Below, one piece after another: positions 1 through 9,861 of a stretch of DNA of 64,000 bases (position 1 is the stretch's first letter; every line of letters starts with the position of its first letter). The position numbers and the translations under genes are program-made. Under the pieces are notes generated by a model. The model had not been told where the DNA came from. It was given only the letters and a program-made list of their open reading frames with translations, and made no database searches. Origin of the DNA: CAWDMN01 sp963803155 (GTDB taxonomy: Bacteria; Acidobacteriota; Terriglobia; Versatilivoradales; Versatilivoraceae); contig CAWDMN010000101.1 in assembly GCA_963803155.1 (NCBI GenBank), positions 16,261 to 80,260 on the forward strand, written 5' to 3'.

Positions 1-651
1 TTATTGGTGATTGTTTTTTGGATGGTGTTTTACCAGAATGGATCAACCCTGACTTATTGGGCCAACAATAATACCGATTGGAAAGCTTCTCCCCTGGTGC
101 TTTATCTGGCCTCGATTCTGACTCTGGGGACCGTGAAGCCGGAAGTGGGCAATGTCTCGGGTGTGATCTCAAACGCGATCAATCCTTTTTGGATTATCGT
201 ATTGACACTCCCTCTGGTTTCCTGTTGGCGTTGGATGAACCGAAAAGGAATTGAGCCTTCCACTCCCGCCAAAATGGCCATCGGGATGTTTCTCACGGCG
301 GCGGCGTTTTACCTGATTGCGCTAGCGGGAATGCAAGGTGGGGACATTGGCAAAGTCTCTCCTTGGTGGCTGATTATCACTTATGCGCTTCTTTCGCTGG
401 GTGAGCTAATGCTGTCTCCCATGGGTCTTTCGTTGGTTTCGAAAGTGGCGCCGGCCAGAATGAGGGGTTTGATGATGGGCGGTTGGTTTGTCGCCACGGC
501 GGCCGGCAGTAAATTATCGGTCATTGGGGTATATTGGGAATTATGGAAGCATTCTATGTTTTTCTTATTATTGGCTTCACTTTCTTTGGTAATGGGTTTT
601 GTATTAGTCTTCCTATTGAGACCGCTTAAGCGGGCAATGCCGGGTGTATGA
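1..651 (+). CDS. POT-family (proton-dependent oligopeptide) MFS transporter, 3' part
   Basis: The reading frame is open from the first base, so the 5' part lies outside the window. The remaining 215 or so residues contain about five hydrophobic segments. The stretch from FWMVFYQNGSTL to NNNTDW resembles the POT-family segment that normally reads FW..xEQGSTL..F...T. The segment around SLGELMLSPMGLSLVSKVAP is the typical late-helix POT motif with a Glu in a membrane helix. Such proteins are inner-membrane symporters that take up di- and tripeptides with protons. The last residues (RPLKRAMPGV) form a short basic cytoplasmic tail. The family is clear; the substrate is not, because the N-terminal ExxER motif is not visible. 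Confidence 0.85.
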   Translation, partial: LLVIVFWMVFYQNGSTLTYWANNNTDWKASPLVLYLASILTLGTVKPEVGNVSGVISNAINPFWIIVLTLPLVSCWRWMNRKGIEPSTPAKMAIGMFLTAAAFYLIALAGMQGGDIGKVSPWWLIITYALLSLGELMLSPMGLSLVSKVAPARMRGLMMGGWFVATAAGSKLSVIGVYWELWKHSMFFLLLASLSLVMGFVLVFLLRPLKRAMPGV

Positions 652-1531
652 TGTGGTGAATTTCCCAACAAGGCAATGACCGGAGGCTCCCGGAATTAGT
701 GCTAATGCGGTGGGAGAATTTTCAGGAAGTGATAAACCATGAAGTTTATTAACCAAAAATTAGGCAAATGCACATCGCGGCGATATCAACTGGACCAATT
801 GAAGGCAAATCTTAATAAAAAGAATCCGCCATTTTCCAAAAACGATAAGGGAGATTTTCATCCTATCCTCAAAAAGAGAAAAGGATGACTGTTTTCCCGT
901 CCCTTGTAGCCTTGGGACCAACCAGGACTCCCCGCCTTTTCCCGCCCAGTGGGGGAATGTGTTTTCTCTTGAATAATTAATGGGTTACATGTATAAATTG
1001 AATCTACAAATCCGGCGGATTTGTTTTTAAGAATTTGGGTTTAATCTGTAGGGGGGAATAATCTTCATATCCCTGAGGCATTAACGGCATATTGATCGCC
1101 CGTTATCCCGGCCCTTTCAGGGCAATGGCTGAACCTATCTAACTCGCGATTTGAATCTACTCGTTCCGCGGTTCCATGAAATAGGCGGGCTTTGATTAGG
1201 ACAAGAGAGACTTTGTCTTGGACGATTAGGGACTTACTTATTCCCATTCCCAAACTAAACTCAGAGTCGGCAACCTTTACGGCGCAAGGAAATTGGCGAA
1301 GTCCACCTGGATGGTGTCTCCGGCAGGTAGAAGGACAAATGTGGGAAGGATGGATGGCAAAATTCTCATTCGTTAATTGTTCCTTTTTGGTGAATATCGA
1401 GTCTCAAAATAAGTGATACGCGGGAGCTGCAGCTCTTACAGCTCAAAATGGAAGGCTCGGCTTTATCCCGAACATGACATTATTGGGTAGAACCTTAGCA
1501 AAATTCTCATATCCTGTTTGAGTGAAATCCG
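652..1531. other. 880-bp intergenic region, no gene seen
   Basis: Between the transporter and the histidine kinase only short, low-quality open frames exist, none with a recognisable domain or ribosome site. I looked for a c-di-GMP, cobalamin or TPP riboswitch core and for tRNA arms and saw none. The region is fairly AT-rich around 970-1060 and may hold the promoter of the kinase gene, but I cannot place it. Confidence 0.4.
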
Positions 1532-3889
1532 ATGGAAGCAGGAAAGAAGACTATGCAGGGAGCTAAAACCGCCAGGGAGGCCAAAGCCCGGATTCTCATT
1601 GTGGGTGAAGTTCCTTCCTTTATAAATGAACTCCAACAAAAACTCGATGCGGAGGGGTACCAAGCCGTCACCGCCTCAGGCTTTGAACAGGCGGTTCTCT
1701 CAGCCCGGCAAAGCCGATTGGAACTGGTGTTTCTTGACATTCTCCTGGCCAAAAAAGCTTTTGGCCGGGCCATGATCGAATACTTCCAAGGATTCCTGCA
1801 AACTCCGCTGGTTTATTTTGATAATCGGAATGGGCTCAGTTCTCCGATGGCCCAGGACCAAAGCGATTCTTCCTCTGGCATTTTGAGAAAATTCGATCCA
1901 CCTTTTTTGCGTGCGGCAGTTGAATCGGCTTTACAACAGAAGCGCCGGTTCGGGGCTGGTTTGATGTCTCCTGAGAAGATATTTGAATCACTTTTAGCTG
2001 TCATGAACGAGGCCGTGATCATGACGGACGCTTTAGGGCGTGTCATCTTCATCAATCCCTCGGCTGCGCGGTTGACTGGTTGGGACGAACAGGCTGTCAA
2101 AGGGAGCCAGTTGGGAGAGGTCGTTCTCCTCACCGAAGAAAAGACCGGCCGGATATTGGATGTTTTGCTGCAAAAGGAGAACAAGGAAAAAGCATTTTTT
2201 GGGGGGCCCCGGAGAACCCTCTTAAAATCACGCCTGGGACAAGACTACTTGGTCAGTGGCCACTATACTCCTGTCTTAAATGAAGCTGGCCAATTGCTGG
2301 GGACAATCTGGTCCCTGCATGATATCAGCGGCCGTTTGGAAACGGAAGACCGGCTGTTTCAGAAGAGCTTCGAACTGCAGATGATCTGCGGCGCTTTCCC
2401 GGATTATTATTTCCGGCTGGCCGCAGACGGGACCATCCTGGAAGGCATGGGGGGCAAGATTTGGGACGCTGAGGGTGCGGTTGACGTTGTCGAGGGGAAA
2501 AAAATACAGGAGGTTTTCCCATCCCCGGTTCGGGAGCAATTTCATGAAGCCCTGATGAGGATACGCAAGAGCCGCGCGGCGGTGTGTCTCTCATTTAGTC
2601 TGACCTCGACGGAGGGTGAACGGAACTTCGACGCTCGTTTAATCCCTTCCCTCGAAAACCAGGTGCTTTTTATCCTTCGCGACATTACCGAAAACCGGCA
2701 AGCCCAGATGGCCTTGAGACAAATCGAGGAACAACTCCGCCAAGCCCACAAAATGGAGGCGATTGGAAAGTTGGCAGGCGGAGTGGCTCATGATTTCAAC
2801 AACCTCTTGACTGCTATTGCCGGCTATAGCGACATTTTATTAAAACGATTGCCCGCCGACAATCCGCTGCGGCATGAAGTGACGGAAATCAGACAGGCGG
2901 GGGAACGTGCCTCACAACTCACCCGGCAATTGCTGGCTTTCAGCCGCAAACAAGTATTGGCTCCCAAGCTGCTGGATTTAAACTTAGTGGTCGAGAACAT
3001 GAACACCATGTTGCGCCGGCTGATCGGTGAGCACATTGAGTTGGTGACGCATGTCGACAAAGATCCTGCCTGGGTAAAGACGGATCCCGGACAAATTGAA
3101 CAAGTAATATTGAACCTGGTGGTCAATGCGCGGGATGCGATGCCTCGTGGAGGCCGGATCGCCATCGAAACATCCAGGTTTCTTCTGGAAGAAGGAGATG
3201 CGCAGAAACGGTTGGACATCCCTCCCGGTTCATATGTTTTTTTATCCGTGACTGATTCCGGTTGTGGAATGGACTTGGAGACTCAAGCTCATCTTTTTGA
3301 ACCGTACTTTACAACCAAAGAGCGTGGAAAGGGAACCGGCCTGGGATTGTCCACTGTTTATGGGATTGTAAAACAGAGCGGGGGCTGCATCCTGGCTTTC
3401 AGCGCGCCAGGACAAGGAACCCGGTTTGAAATTTATCTCCCTCTCAATGGCCAGGAGGCCGAATTGTCTGAGTCCGCTGGCGATCCTTTAGTCGTACAGC
3501 GCGGTAATGAGACCGTGCTGCTGGTGGAAGACGAGGAAGTTATCCGACGCATGGTGAATGCCATTCTTCTCAGCAGCGGCTACCAAGTATTGCAGGCCAG
3601 CCAAGGGCGCGAGGCGCTTCAAATTTCACTTGAACATCAGGGGCGCATCCATTTGTTGCTGACCGATGTCGTCATGCCGGAAATGAGCGGGTATGTTTTG
3701 GCGGAAAAGCTCGGGGAATTACGTCCGGAAATGCGGGTAATTTTTATGTCGGGTTATTCGGATGAGACCATTCGCCAGCACGGCGATTGGGATCCAGAGG
3801 TTCCCTTTATCCACAAACCTTTCACCCCGGAAGGCTTGAATCATAAGATTCGTCTGGTGTTGGACGAATCCTCTTTCCCGGGAGAATAA
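1532..3889 (+). CDS. Hybrid sensor histidine kinase (REC-like, PAS, PAS, HisKA, HATPase, REC)
   Basis: A soluble 785-residue signalling protein. Domains in order: a degenerate receiver-like domain at about 20-130 (Asp69 present in VFLDI, but the acidic pair after the first strand reads GE); a PAS domain at about 147-265; a second PAS-like domain at about 275-390; a HisKA helix pair with His420 in GGVAHDFNN; a HATPase domain with N box (Asn528/Asn532/Asp535), G1 DSGCGM (575-580) and G2 GKGTGLG (599-605); and a C-terminal receiver with Asp712 in LTDVVMPEMSG and Lys762. No transmembrane segment is evident, so it senses something cytoplasmic. There is no partner regulator beside it. An in-frame ATG at 1553 has a better ribosome site (AGGAAAG) than the ATG at 1532, so the protein may start seven residues later. 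Confidence 0.9.
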   Translation: MEAGKKTMQGAKTAREAKARILIVGEVPSFINELQQKLDAEGYQAVTASGFEQAVLSARQSRLELVFLDILLAKKAFGRAMIEYFQGFLQTPLVYFDNRNGLSSPMAQDQSDSSSGILRKFDPPFLRAAVESALQQKRRFGAGLMSPEKIFESLLAVMNEAVIMTDALGRVIFINPSAARLTGWDEQAVKGSQLGEVVLLTEEKTGRILDVLLQKENKEKAFFGGPRRTLLKSRLGQDYLVSGHYTPVLNEAGQLLGTIWSLHDISGRLETEDRLFQKSFELQMICGAFPDYYFRLAADGTILEGMGGKIWDAEGAVDVVEGKKIQEVFPSPVREQFHEALMRIRKSRAAVCLSFSLTSTEGERNFDARLIPSLENQVLFILRDITENRQAQMALRQIEEQLRQAHKMEAIGKLAGGVAHDFNNLLTAIAGYSDILLKRLPADNPLRHEVTEIRQAGERASQLTRQLLAFSRKQVLAPKLLDLNLVVENMNTMLRRLIGEHIELVTHVDKDPAWVKTDPGQIEQVILNLVVNARDAMPRGGRIAIETSRFLLEEGDAQKRLDIPPGSYVFLSVTDSGCGMDLETQAHLFEPYFTTKERGKGTGLGLSTVYGIVKQSGGCILAFSAPGQGTRFEIYLPLNGQEAELSESAGDPLVVQRGNETVLLVEDEEVIRRMVNAILLSSGYQVLQASQGREALQISLEHQGRIHLLLTDVVMPEMSGYVLAEKLGELRPEMRVIFMSGYSDETIRQHGDWDPEVPFIHKPFTPEGLNHKIRLVLDESSFPGE

Positions 3890-4060
3890 GCGGAATCTAT
3901 CGCTGAAAAGATATCACTCTTTCTTCGTGAAAAATTCGTTCGTGCCAAAGTGTTCCGCGCATCATGATTTGGCCGCGAAATTCCCGTGGCGTCACGTTTT
4001 ACCCGCTGGCGCATCCCGCGGCTTGAGCCAGCTGAAGTTGCCTGACGCAGAGAAGCTCCA

Positions 4061-5860
4061 CTATTGATCCACTTTCAGGACCGCGAGAAACGCCTCTTGC
4101 GGAATATCCACCCTTCCCACGCGTTTCATCCGCTTTTTGCCCTCTTTCTGTTTTTCCAGCAACTTGCGTTTTCGAGTGATATCTCCGCCATAACACTTTG
4201 CCAGCACATTCTTCTTCATGGCTCGCACGGTTTCCCGCGCGATGATCTTCCCTCCGATGGCGGCCTGGATGCTGACTTCGAAGAGTTGCCGCGGGATCAA
4301 CTCCCGCATTTTCGCGGCTAAGGCTTTGCCGCGTTGGTACGCATGTTCGCGATACACAATCGTGGAAAGGGCATCCACCGGATCTCCGGCGACCAGGATA
4401 TCCAATTTTACGAGAGGCGATACCCAGTATCCCGAAAGATGATAATCAAGCGAGGCATAACCACGGGACGCCGATTTCAACCGGTCATAGAAATCCATCA
4501 CAATTTCATTCAAGGGTAGTTCATAAGTGATCAAGACCCGCTGGGGAGTGATGTAATCGAACCCTTTTTGTACGCCTCGTTTTTCTTCCGCCAATTTTAA
4601 TATGCCCCCCACATATTCTTCGTTCGTCATAATCAGAGCGGTGATGACGGGTTCTTCGATCTTGTCGATTTCTCCGGGAGAGGGCAATTTATTGGGGCTG
4701 TCGACTTCGACGACTTCTCCGTCCGTTTTTCTGACGCGATAGCGCACGCCCGGAGCCGTGGTGATAAGATCCAGCCCAAATTCGCGTTCCAGCCGCTCCT
4801 GAACGATCTCCATGTGCAGCAAGCCAAGGAAGCCGCAGCGGAAGCCGAATCCCAAAGCCAGGGAGTTTTCCGGCTCATAGAAAAAAGAGGAGTCATTGAG
4901 TCGCAGTTTCTCCAGCGCATCCCGCAGGGCCTCGTACTGATTAGGCTCCACCGGATAAAGTCCGGAAAAAACCATTGGCTTGATTTCCTGAAATCCCGGG
5001 AAGGGAACCTCCGTTGGATGAGCATCATCTGTGAGAGTGTCGCCAATCTTCGTATCGGATACGCGCTTAATGTTGGCTATGACGAATCCCACCTCTCCCA
5101 CGGACAATTCGTCGACTGGCTGCAATTTAGGTGTCAGAACCCCCAATTGTTCGACTTGAAAGGTTTGATTGTTCGACATGAACCGGATTTTCATTCCCAC
5201 TTTCAAGGTTCCGTCGATAACTCGTATCAGGATAATCACGCCCCGGTAAACGTCGAACCAGGAATCGAAAATCAATGCCCTGAGCGGAGCATCGGCTTTG
5301 CCCGGCGGGGGAGGGATTTCTTTTACTATGGCCTCCAAAACTTCCCTTGTCCCGATGCCCTGCTTGGCGCTCACACGGATGGCATTGTGGGCATCGAGGC
5401 CGATCACGCTTTCGATCTGCTCTTGAACCCGCGTGGCATCGGCTGCAGGCAAATCGATCTTGTTGAGGATGGGAAGAATGGCCAAGTTATTGTCCAACGC
5501 CAGGTAGGTGTTCGCCAGAGTTTGAGCCTCGACCCCCTGGGAGGCATCCACCACCAGTAGGGCCCCTTCACACGCGGCCAGGCTGCGCGAAACCTCATAG
5601 GAAAAGTCGACGTGACCCGGAGTATCGATCAAATTGAGGATGTACTCTTCCCCGGATTCGGCCCGGTAATTAAGCCGAACGGCGTGGGCTTTAATGGTAA
5701 TCCCGCGCTCCCGTTCCAAGTCCATGTCATCGAGGACCTGCTCCGTCATTTCCCGTTGGGAGAGAGCTCCGGTAAATTCCAGCAACCGGTCCGCCAATGT
5801 GGATTTTCCATGATCAATATGGGCGATAATCGAGAAATTGCGAATATGAGTCGGGTCCAT
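4061..5860 (-). CDS. lepA: Elongation factor 4 (LepA), ribosome back-translocating GTPase
   Basis: A 599-residue protein, the usual length for LepA. It begins with MDPTHIRNFSIIAHIDHGKST, which holds the P-loop of translational GTPases, followed by the switch motif RGITIK, DTPGHVDF and NKIDLP. The C-terminal domain specific to LepA (around GGDITRKRKLLEKQKEGKKRMK) is intact, which separates it from EF-G and TypA. It binds ribosomes in the cytoplasm and affects initiation and elongation under stress. It stands alone on the minus strand, convergent with the histidine kinase and divergent from the MsbA-like gene, with about 218 bp between the two starts for both promoters. Confidence 0.97.
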   Translation of the reverse strand: MDPTHIRNFSIIAHIDHGKSTLADRLLEFTGALSQREMTEQVLDDMDLERERGITIKAHAVRLNYRAESGEEYILNLIDTPGHVDFSYEVSRSLAACEGALLVVDASQGVEAQTLANTYLALDNNLAILPILNKIDLPAADATRVQEQIESVIGLDAHNAIRVSAKQGIGTREVLEAIVKEIPPPPGKADAPLRALIFDSWFDVYRGVIILIRVIDGTLKVGMKIRFMSNNQTFQVEQLGVLTPKLQPVDELSVGEVGFVIANIKRVSDTKIGDTLTDDAHPTEVPFPGFQEIKPMVFSGLYPVEPNQYEALRDALEKLRLNDSSFFYEPENSLALGFGFRCGFLGLLHMEIVQERLEREFGLDLITTAPGVRYRVRKTDGEVVEVDSPNKLPSPGEIDKIEEPVITALIMTNEEYVGGILKLAEEKRGVQKGFDYITPQRVLITYELPLNEIVMDFYDRLKSASRGYASLDYHLSGYWVSPLVKLDILVAGDPVDALSTIVYREHAYQRGKALAAKMRELIPRQLFEVSIQAAIGGKIIARETVRAMKKNVLAKCYGGDITRKRKLLEKQKEGKKRMKRVGRVDIPQEAFLAVLKVDQ

Positions 5861-6078
5861 TCTTTTTCAGCCAAGTCCTTAAAAATCGAAGCCTGTCTTC
5901 CGGAGCATTCCCGCGCCGAGGTTAAAAACAATCTATCTTACAGGAAAGGAGGGCGGCGGGCGAGGCAAATATTTAATTGCACCCGGATCTCGCGCCTGCC
6001 TTGACTTTTGCTGGAAAAGTGATTACCGTGCAAATCGCGATGTTGCGGGAATGTGCGACCCGCGGGAAGTGGAACGGA

Positions 6079-7902
6079 ATGAAAAAACGTTGGCATCTAT
6101 TTCGATATTTCCTGCCGTATTGGCCTCTCTTTGTCCTGGCGGTCCTATTGATGGCTGCCATGGCGGCATTTCAGGGTTTAGCGGCAGCCTTGATCAAGCC
6201 AGTGGTCGACAAAATCGTGTTCGTGTCCCATGCCCCCAGGGTGGAACTCCTCGCGATTCCATTCACTCCACATAAACTGTATTTGGATCAGGTGAATCCT
6301 TTCCCCTTCCAGGATCCGGTCCTCGTTATTGGATTGCTGTTGATTCTGGCTACTCTCATCAAAGGCGTTGCCGAATATATTTCGGTTTATTTGCTGAATT
6401 ACATGGGCCAGGCGGTGGTCAAAGATTTGCGCAATCAGCTTTATGAAAAAATCATGCATCAATCCGTGAGCTTTTTTCATGCCCACCCCACCGGGCGCTT
6501 GATTTCGCGGGTGCTCAACGATATTGAGAAAATTCAATTTGCCTGTTCCACCGTGTTAGCCGACGCATTGAAGCAGTCCTTCCTGCTGGTCACTTTTCTC
6601 TCCATCGCATTCTCGAAGGACGCCGCCCTGACGCTGGCTTCTTTCCTTCTGGCGCCGCTGGTGATTTACCCTTCCCGCTATTTCGGGCGAAAGGTGCGCC
6701 GTTCCAGCCGCTCCAGTCAGGAAAGAATGGAGGAGATCAGCCACATTCTTCAAGAGACCATTACGGGACAGCGGGTGGTCAAGGCCTTTATGATGGAAAA
6801 TTTTGAACTGGCCCGCTTCAAGCAATCCACCAAACGTCTGGCCCGGGTGAATATGAACTGGATCCGGATGCAGACCATGGCCTCCCCTTATATGGAATTG
6901 GTGGGAGCCATTGCGATTGGAGGCATGCTTTTTTATATTCATCCGCGAATTGTAAAGGGGATCATGCAGCCCGGGGATGTGGCTTTGTTTATGACGGCTC
7001 TGTTGTTGCTCTACAACCCCATCCGGCGCATGAACGGGATTTACAATACGTTTCAACAGGCCAAGGGCGCCACCAGCAAAGTATTTGAGATGATGGAGGA
7101 CCATCCGGATGTACAGGAAAAAAAAGGGGCCCTGACTCTGGAGAAATTTCAGGATGCCATTGAATTTAGGCAGGTCAGTTTTAATTACAACGACAGCCGC
7201 ATCCCGGTTTTGAAGAATATACAATTAAAAGTGAGGAAGGGTGAATTAGTTGCCTTTGTTGGATCCAGCGGATCGGGGAAAACCACTCTGGTTAATTTGC
7301 TTCCCCGTTTTTATGACCCGAGCGATGGTCAAATCCTGATAGATGGGGTCGACCTGCGCGATTTGAACTTTCGATCGCTTCGCTCCACGATTGGCATGGT
7401 TGGACAGGATACCATTTTATTCAATGACACCGTCCGCAATAATATCTGCTATGGCCGGCAGCAGGTGAACGAGTCGGAAATGACGGCGGCATCTCAGGCC
7501 GCGCTGGCTCACGATTTTATTATGGAGTTGCCGGCCCGCTACGACTCCGTCATCGGAGAACGGGGAATGAAGCTTTCGGGAGGCCAGCGCCAACGGATTG
7601 CCATCGCCCGCGCCCTGCTCAAAAATTCTCCCATTCTCATTTTAGATGAGGCGACCTCCGCCCTGGATTCTGAATCCGAGATTCTAGTGCAAAAAGCCCT
7701 TGCCAACCTGATGCAGGGGCGGACTGTTTTTGTGATTGCCCACCGTCTTTCCACCATCCGCCAAGCTGATCGCATTGTGGTCATATCCCGGGGAGAGATC
7801 AGCGAAATCGGGACACACACGGATCTGCTGGCCAAAGGTGGCATTTATCAGCGGCTCTACGATCTTCAGTTCACCGACGTTGACGCGGATTTTGCGGAGT
7901 AA
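6079..7902 (+). CDS. MsbA-like ABC exporter (lipid A / lipid flippase), fused membrane and ATPase domains
   Basis: A 607-residue half transporter. Residues 1-330 form a six-helix ABC exporter membrane domain. The nucleotide-binding domain has Walker A GSSGSGKTT (395-403), signature LSGGQRQRIA (from 499) and Walker B ILILDEATSALD with Asp523-Glu524, followed by the H-loop in VIAHRLSTI. A homodimer in the inner membrane would flip lipid A-core or a similar lipid. The frame extends upstream to a TTG at 5977, but the ATG at 6079, preceded by GGAACGGA, gives the normal N-terminus (KKRWHLFRYFLPYW). It is divergent from lepA. MsbA is the best fit, but a multidrug or lipid exporter of the same fold cannot be excluded. 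Confidence 0.88.
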   Translation: MKKRWHLFRYFLPYWPLFVLAVLLMAAMAAFQGLAAALIKPVVDKIVFVSHAPRVELLAIPFTPHKLYLDQVNPFPFQDPVLVIGLLLILATLIKGVAEYISVYLLNYMGQAVVKDLRNQLYEKIMHQSVSFFHAHPTGRLISRVLNDIEKIQFACSTVLADALKQSFLLVTFLSIAFSKDAALTLASFLLAPLVIYPSRYFGRKVRRSSRSSQERMEEISHILQETITGQRVVKAFMMENFELARFKQSTKRLARVNMNWIRMQTMASPYMELVGAIAIGGMLFYIHPRIVKGIMQPGDVALFMTALLLLYNPIRRMNGIYNTFQQAKGATSKVFEMMEDHPDVQEKKGALTLEKFQDAIEFRQVSFNYNDSRIPVLKNIQLKVRKGELVAFVGSSGSGKTTLVNLLPRFYDPSDGQILIDGVDLRDLNFRSLRSTIGMVGQDTILFNDTVRNNICYGRQQVNESEMTAASQAALAHDFIMELPARYDSVIGERGMKLSGGQRQRIAIARALLKNSPILILDEATSALDSESEILVQKALANLMQGRTVFVIAHRLSTIRQADRIVVISRGEISEIGTHTDLLAKGGIYQRLYDLQFTDVDADFAE

Positions 7903-7932
7903 TTTCCCTGCATTTTTAAGACGTTTTATTTG

Positions 7933-7962
7933 TTGCACTTAAGGTAAAGAAGAGTATATAAT
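7933..7962 (+). promoter_or_regulatory. Sigma70-type promoter of the yicC-gmk-rpoZ cluster
   Basis: TTGCAC at 7933-7938 and a perfect TATAAT at 7957-7962 are separated by 18 bp. A start near 7969 would give a leader of about 40 bases before the yicC ATG. It lies just after the MsbA-like gene, so yicC is probably transcribed independently of it. Confidence 0.7.
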
Positions 7963-8007
7963 CACTCGTTTCTCTGATCCGGAGTGATCGGAGAGGCGGG
8001 AGATCGC

Positions 8008-8904
8008 ATGATTAAAAGCATGACCGGCTTTGGTCGAGGCCGATTTAGCGCGGACCTTTTTGCCTGCACAGTCGAAATCAAGTCGGTCAACCACCGCTAC
8101 TTGGATGTTCATACCCGCCTTCCCCAGGAATTGGGGACCCTCGAATTTAAAATCAAACGATTGCTGCAATCTGCCTTAAAGAGAGGGCGGATCGACTTGA
8201 CCCTCACGGTGGAAAAGAACGAGGCGGCGAATATCAGCTTCAATCCCGCCTTGATCCGGGCTTACCTCCAGACTTGGCACCTGCTCAAGCAGGAGTTTGG
8301 TTTTGAAGCTGAGCTGGAGCCTACCCAACTGCTGCGGATTCCAGGCATCTTTACTGTGGAGCCCCTAGCGGCTGATGAAAATATCCGAGCCCGGGTGGAA
8401 GAGGGAATTTCCCAGGCTATCACGCTGGCGCTGGCCGAATTGGATCAGATGAGGATCAAGGAAGGGACCGCTTTGCGGGAGGATTTGCTGGCACGATTCA
8501 ACCAGATAGAGACGTCAGCGGCCATAATCCGCGACTTGACTCAGGGCGCTCTGGCGGCTTATCAAGAACGGTTGGTAAATCGTCTCAAAGAATTGTTGGA
8601 GAATACTCAGATCGACAACAACCGGTTGCTGCAAGAGGCGGCCTTTTATGTGGAACGCAGCGACATTACCGAAGAGGTAACCCGCCTGTACAGCCATGTT
8701 GAGCAGGCACATCAGTTGCTGAATTCGGAATCGGATGTGGGCAAGACCCTGGACTTTCTCCTGCAGGAAATGAATCGGGAAGCCAATACCATTTTGTCCA
8801 AGTCGACGGGAATGACTGGAAACGGATTGGAAATTTCGAATCACGCCATCCAGATAAAATCTGAAGTAGAAAAAATCCGGGAGCAGGTTCAAAACCTCGA
8901 GTAA
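8008..8904 (+). CDS. yicC: YicC-family endoribonuclease
   Basis: A 298-residue protein that begins MIKSMTGFGRG, the invariant YicC N-terminus, and ends with the conserved stretch FLLQEMNREANTILSKS and KSEVEKIREQVQN. YicC proteins are oligomeric RNases that act on small RNAs and other transcripts. An upstream in-frame ATG at 7984 would add eight residues before this motif; the ATG at 8008 has GGCGGGAGA before it and fits the family start. It is the first gene of a yicC-gmk-rpoZ-coaBC order seen in many bacteria. Confidence 0.93.
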   Translation: MIKSMTGFGRGRFSADLFACTVEIKSVNHRYLDVHTRLPQELGTLEFKIKRLLQSALKRGRIDLTLTVEKNEAANISFNPALIRAYLQTWHLLKQEFGFEAELEPTQLLRIPGIFTVEPLAADENIRARVEEGISQAITLALAELDQMRIKEGTALREDLLARFNQIETSAAIIRDLTQGALAAYQERLVNRLKELLENTQIDNNRLLQEAAFYVERSDITEEVTRLYSHVEQAHQLLNSESDVGKTLDFLLQEMNREANTILSKSTGMTGNGLEISNHAIQIKSEVEKIREQVQNLE

Positions 8905-9022
8905 TGGCCACTGGGATGGGGCGGAGCGGGATTGTCTTGATGTAGAAAAAGATGAAATTTTCTAAATATTCGACTTTATACTGAGATCCAATTTAAGTTT
9001 TTGTCCTTCAGATTGTCCCCCT

Positions 9023-9649
9023 ATGGAAATATCGAGCAATATTTTTATCATATCTGCCCCTTCCGGTTCGGGAAAAACCACCTTGGTGGACCGTTTAGTG
9101 CGAGAAGTTCCCGGTTTGGCTTTCTCGGTCTCTCACACGACCCGTTCCCCCAAAGAGGAAGAACGGGAAGGAGTGGATTATCACTTTGTCAGCCGGTCTG
9201 GGTTCGAACAATTGATCCGGGATGGGCAGTTTGTGGAACATGCCCAACTGTATGGCGATTATTATGGGACCAGCCGCGCGGAAATTGAGCGGATTTTGGT
9301 CGCCGGTAAGGATGTTGTCCTCGACATTGATACCGAGGGCGCGAGTTTAGTTACCTCACAACTTCCCGATGCCTGCGCGATTTTTGTGTTTCCGCCGTCT
9401 TACGCTGAACTGGAAAGACGGCTGAAATTGCGCCAGCGCGATACGCTGGCGGATATTGAAAAGCGTTTAAAATGGGCGGTGGAGGTGGAAATCCATCGTT
9501 ATTCCCAATATGACTATGTGATCGTCAACGACGAGCTCGGCCAGGCCTTTGATCTGCTGAAGACTATTGTGCTGGCCCAACGAGCCCGGACTCGGTGCAT
9601 GGCCCCGAAAATTCAAGCGATCATCAATTCCTTTGGAGGTCTCCATTGA
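9023..9649 (+). CDS. gmk: Guanylate kinase
   Basis: A 208-residue enzyme that phosphorylates GMP to GDP with ATP in the cytoplasm. The P-loop is SAPSGSGKTTL near residue 12. The GMP-binding part is visible as SHTTRSPKEEEREGVDYHFVS, followed by the typical EHAQLYGDYYGTS and LDIDTEGA segments. It lies 118 bp after yicC, and its last bases overlap the start of rpoZ, so the two are translationally coupled. Confidence 0.96.
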   Translation: MEISSNIFIISAPSGSGKTTLVDRLVREVPGLAFSVSHTTRSPKEEEREGVDYHFVSRSGFEQLIRDGQFVEHAQLYGDYYGTSRAEIERILVAGKDVVLDIDTEGASLVTSQLPDACAIFVFPPSYAELERRLKLRQRDTLADIEKRLKWAVEVEIHRYSQYDYVIVNDELGQAFDLLKTIVLAQRARTRCMAPKIQAIINSFGGLH

Positions 9650-9861
9650 ATAGCAAACTCGGTGAGGTTGATAGCAAATTCCGCTTCATTATTTTAGCCG
9701 CCAAGAGAACTCGGCAGCTTCAGTCGGGCGCCCGCCCCATGATTGCCTCCGCCTCGAAAAAATTTACTCGCGTGGCCATGGAAGAATTATCTCAAGGGAA
9801 GGTGGAATTCGAAATAACGGAGGAAGAACTGCCTAAGCGGAAATCCCGCGGCCGGGAATAA
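9646..9861 (+). CDS. rpoZ: RNA polymerase omega subunit
   Basis: A 71-residue omega subunit that helps assemble and stabilise the beta' subunit. The conserved core reads SKFRFIILAAKRTRQL followed by GARPMI. The start is the TTG at 9646, which overlaps the gmk stop (TTGA) and sits five bases after GGAGGT at 9635-9640. Upstream start codons in this frame lie inside gmk and give a nonsensical N-terminus. The acidic C-terminal part (EFEITEEELPKRK) is common in omega proteins of this type. Confidence 0.9.
   Translation: MNSKLGEVDSKFRFIILAAKRTRQLQSGARPMIASASKKFTRVAMEELSQGKVEFEITEEELPKRKSRGRE

Noticed and set aside
652..1531. Riboswitch or small RNA in the 880-bp gap
   Set aside because: No conserved core of a known class could be found by eye; a covariance search would be needed.
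4814..5560. 248-codon open frame on the plus strand
   Set aside because: It is antisense to lepA, which is intact and highly conserved.
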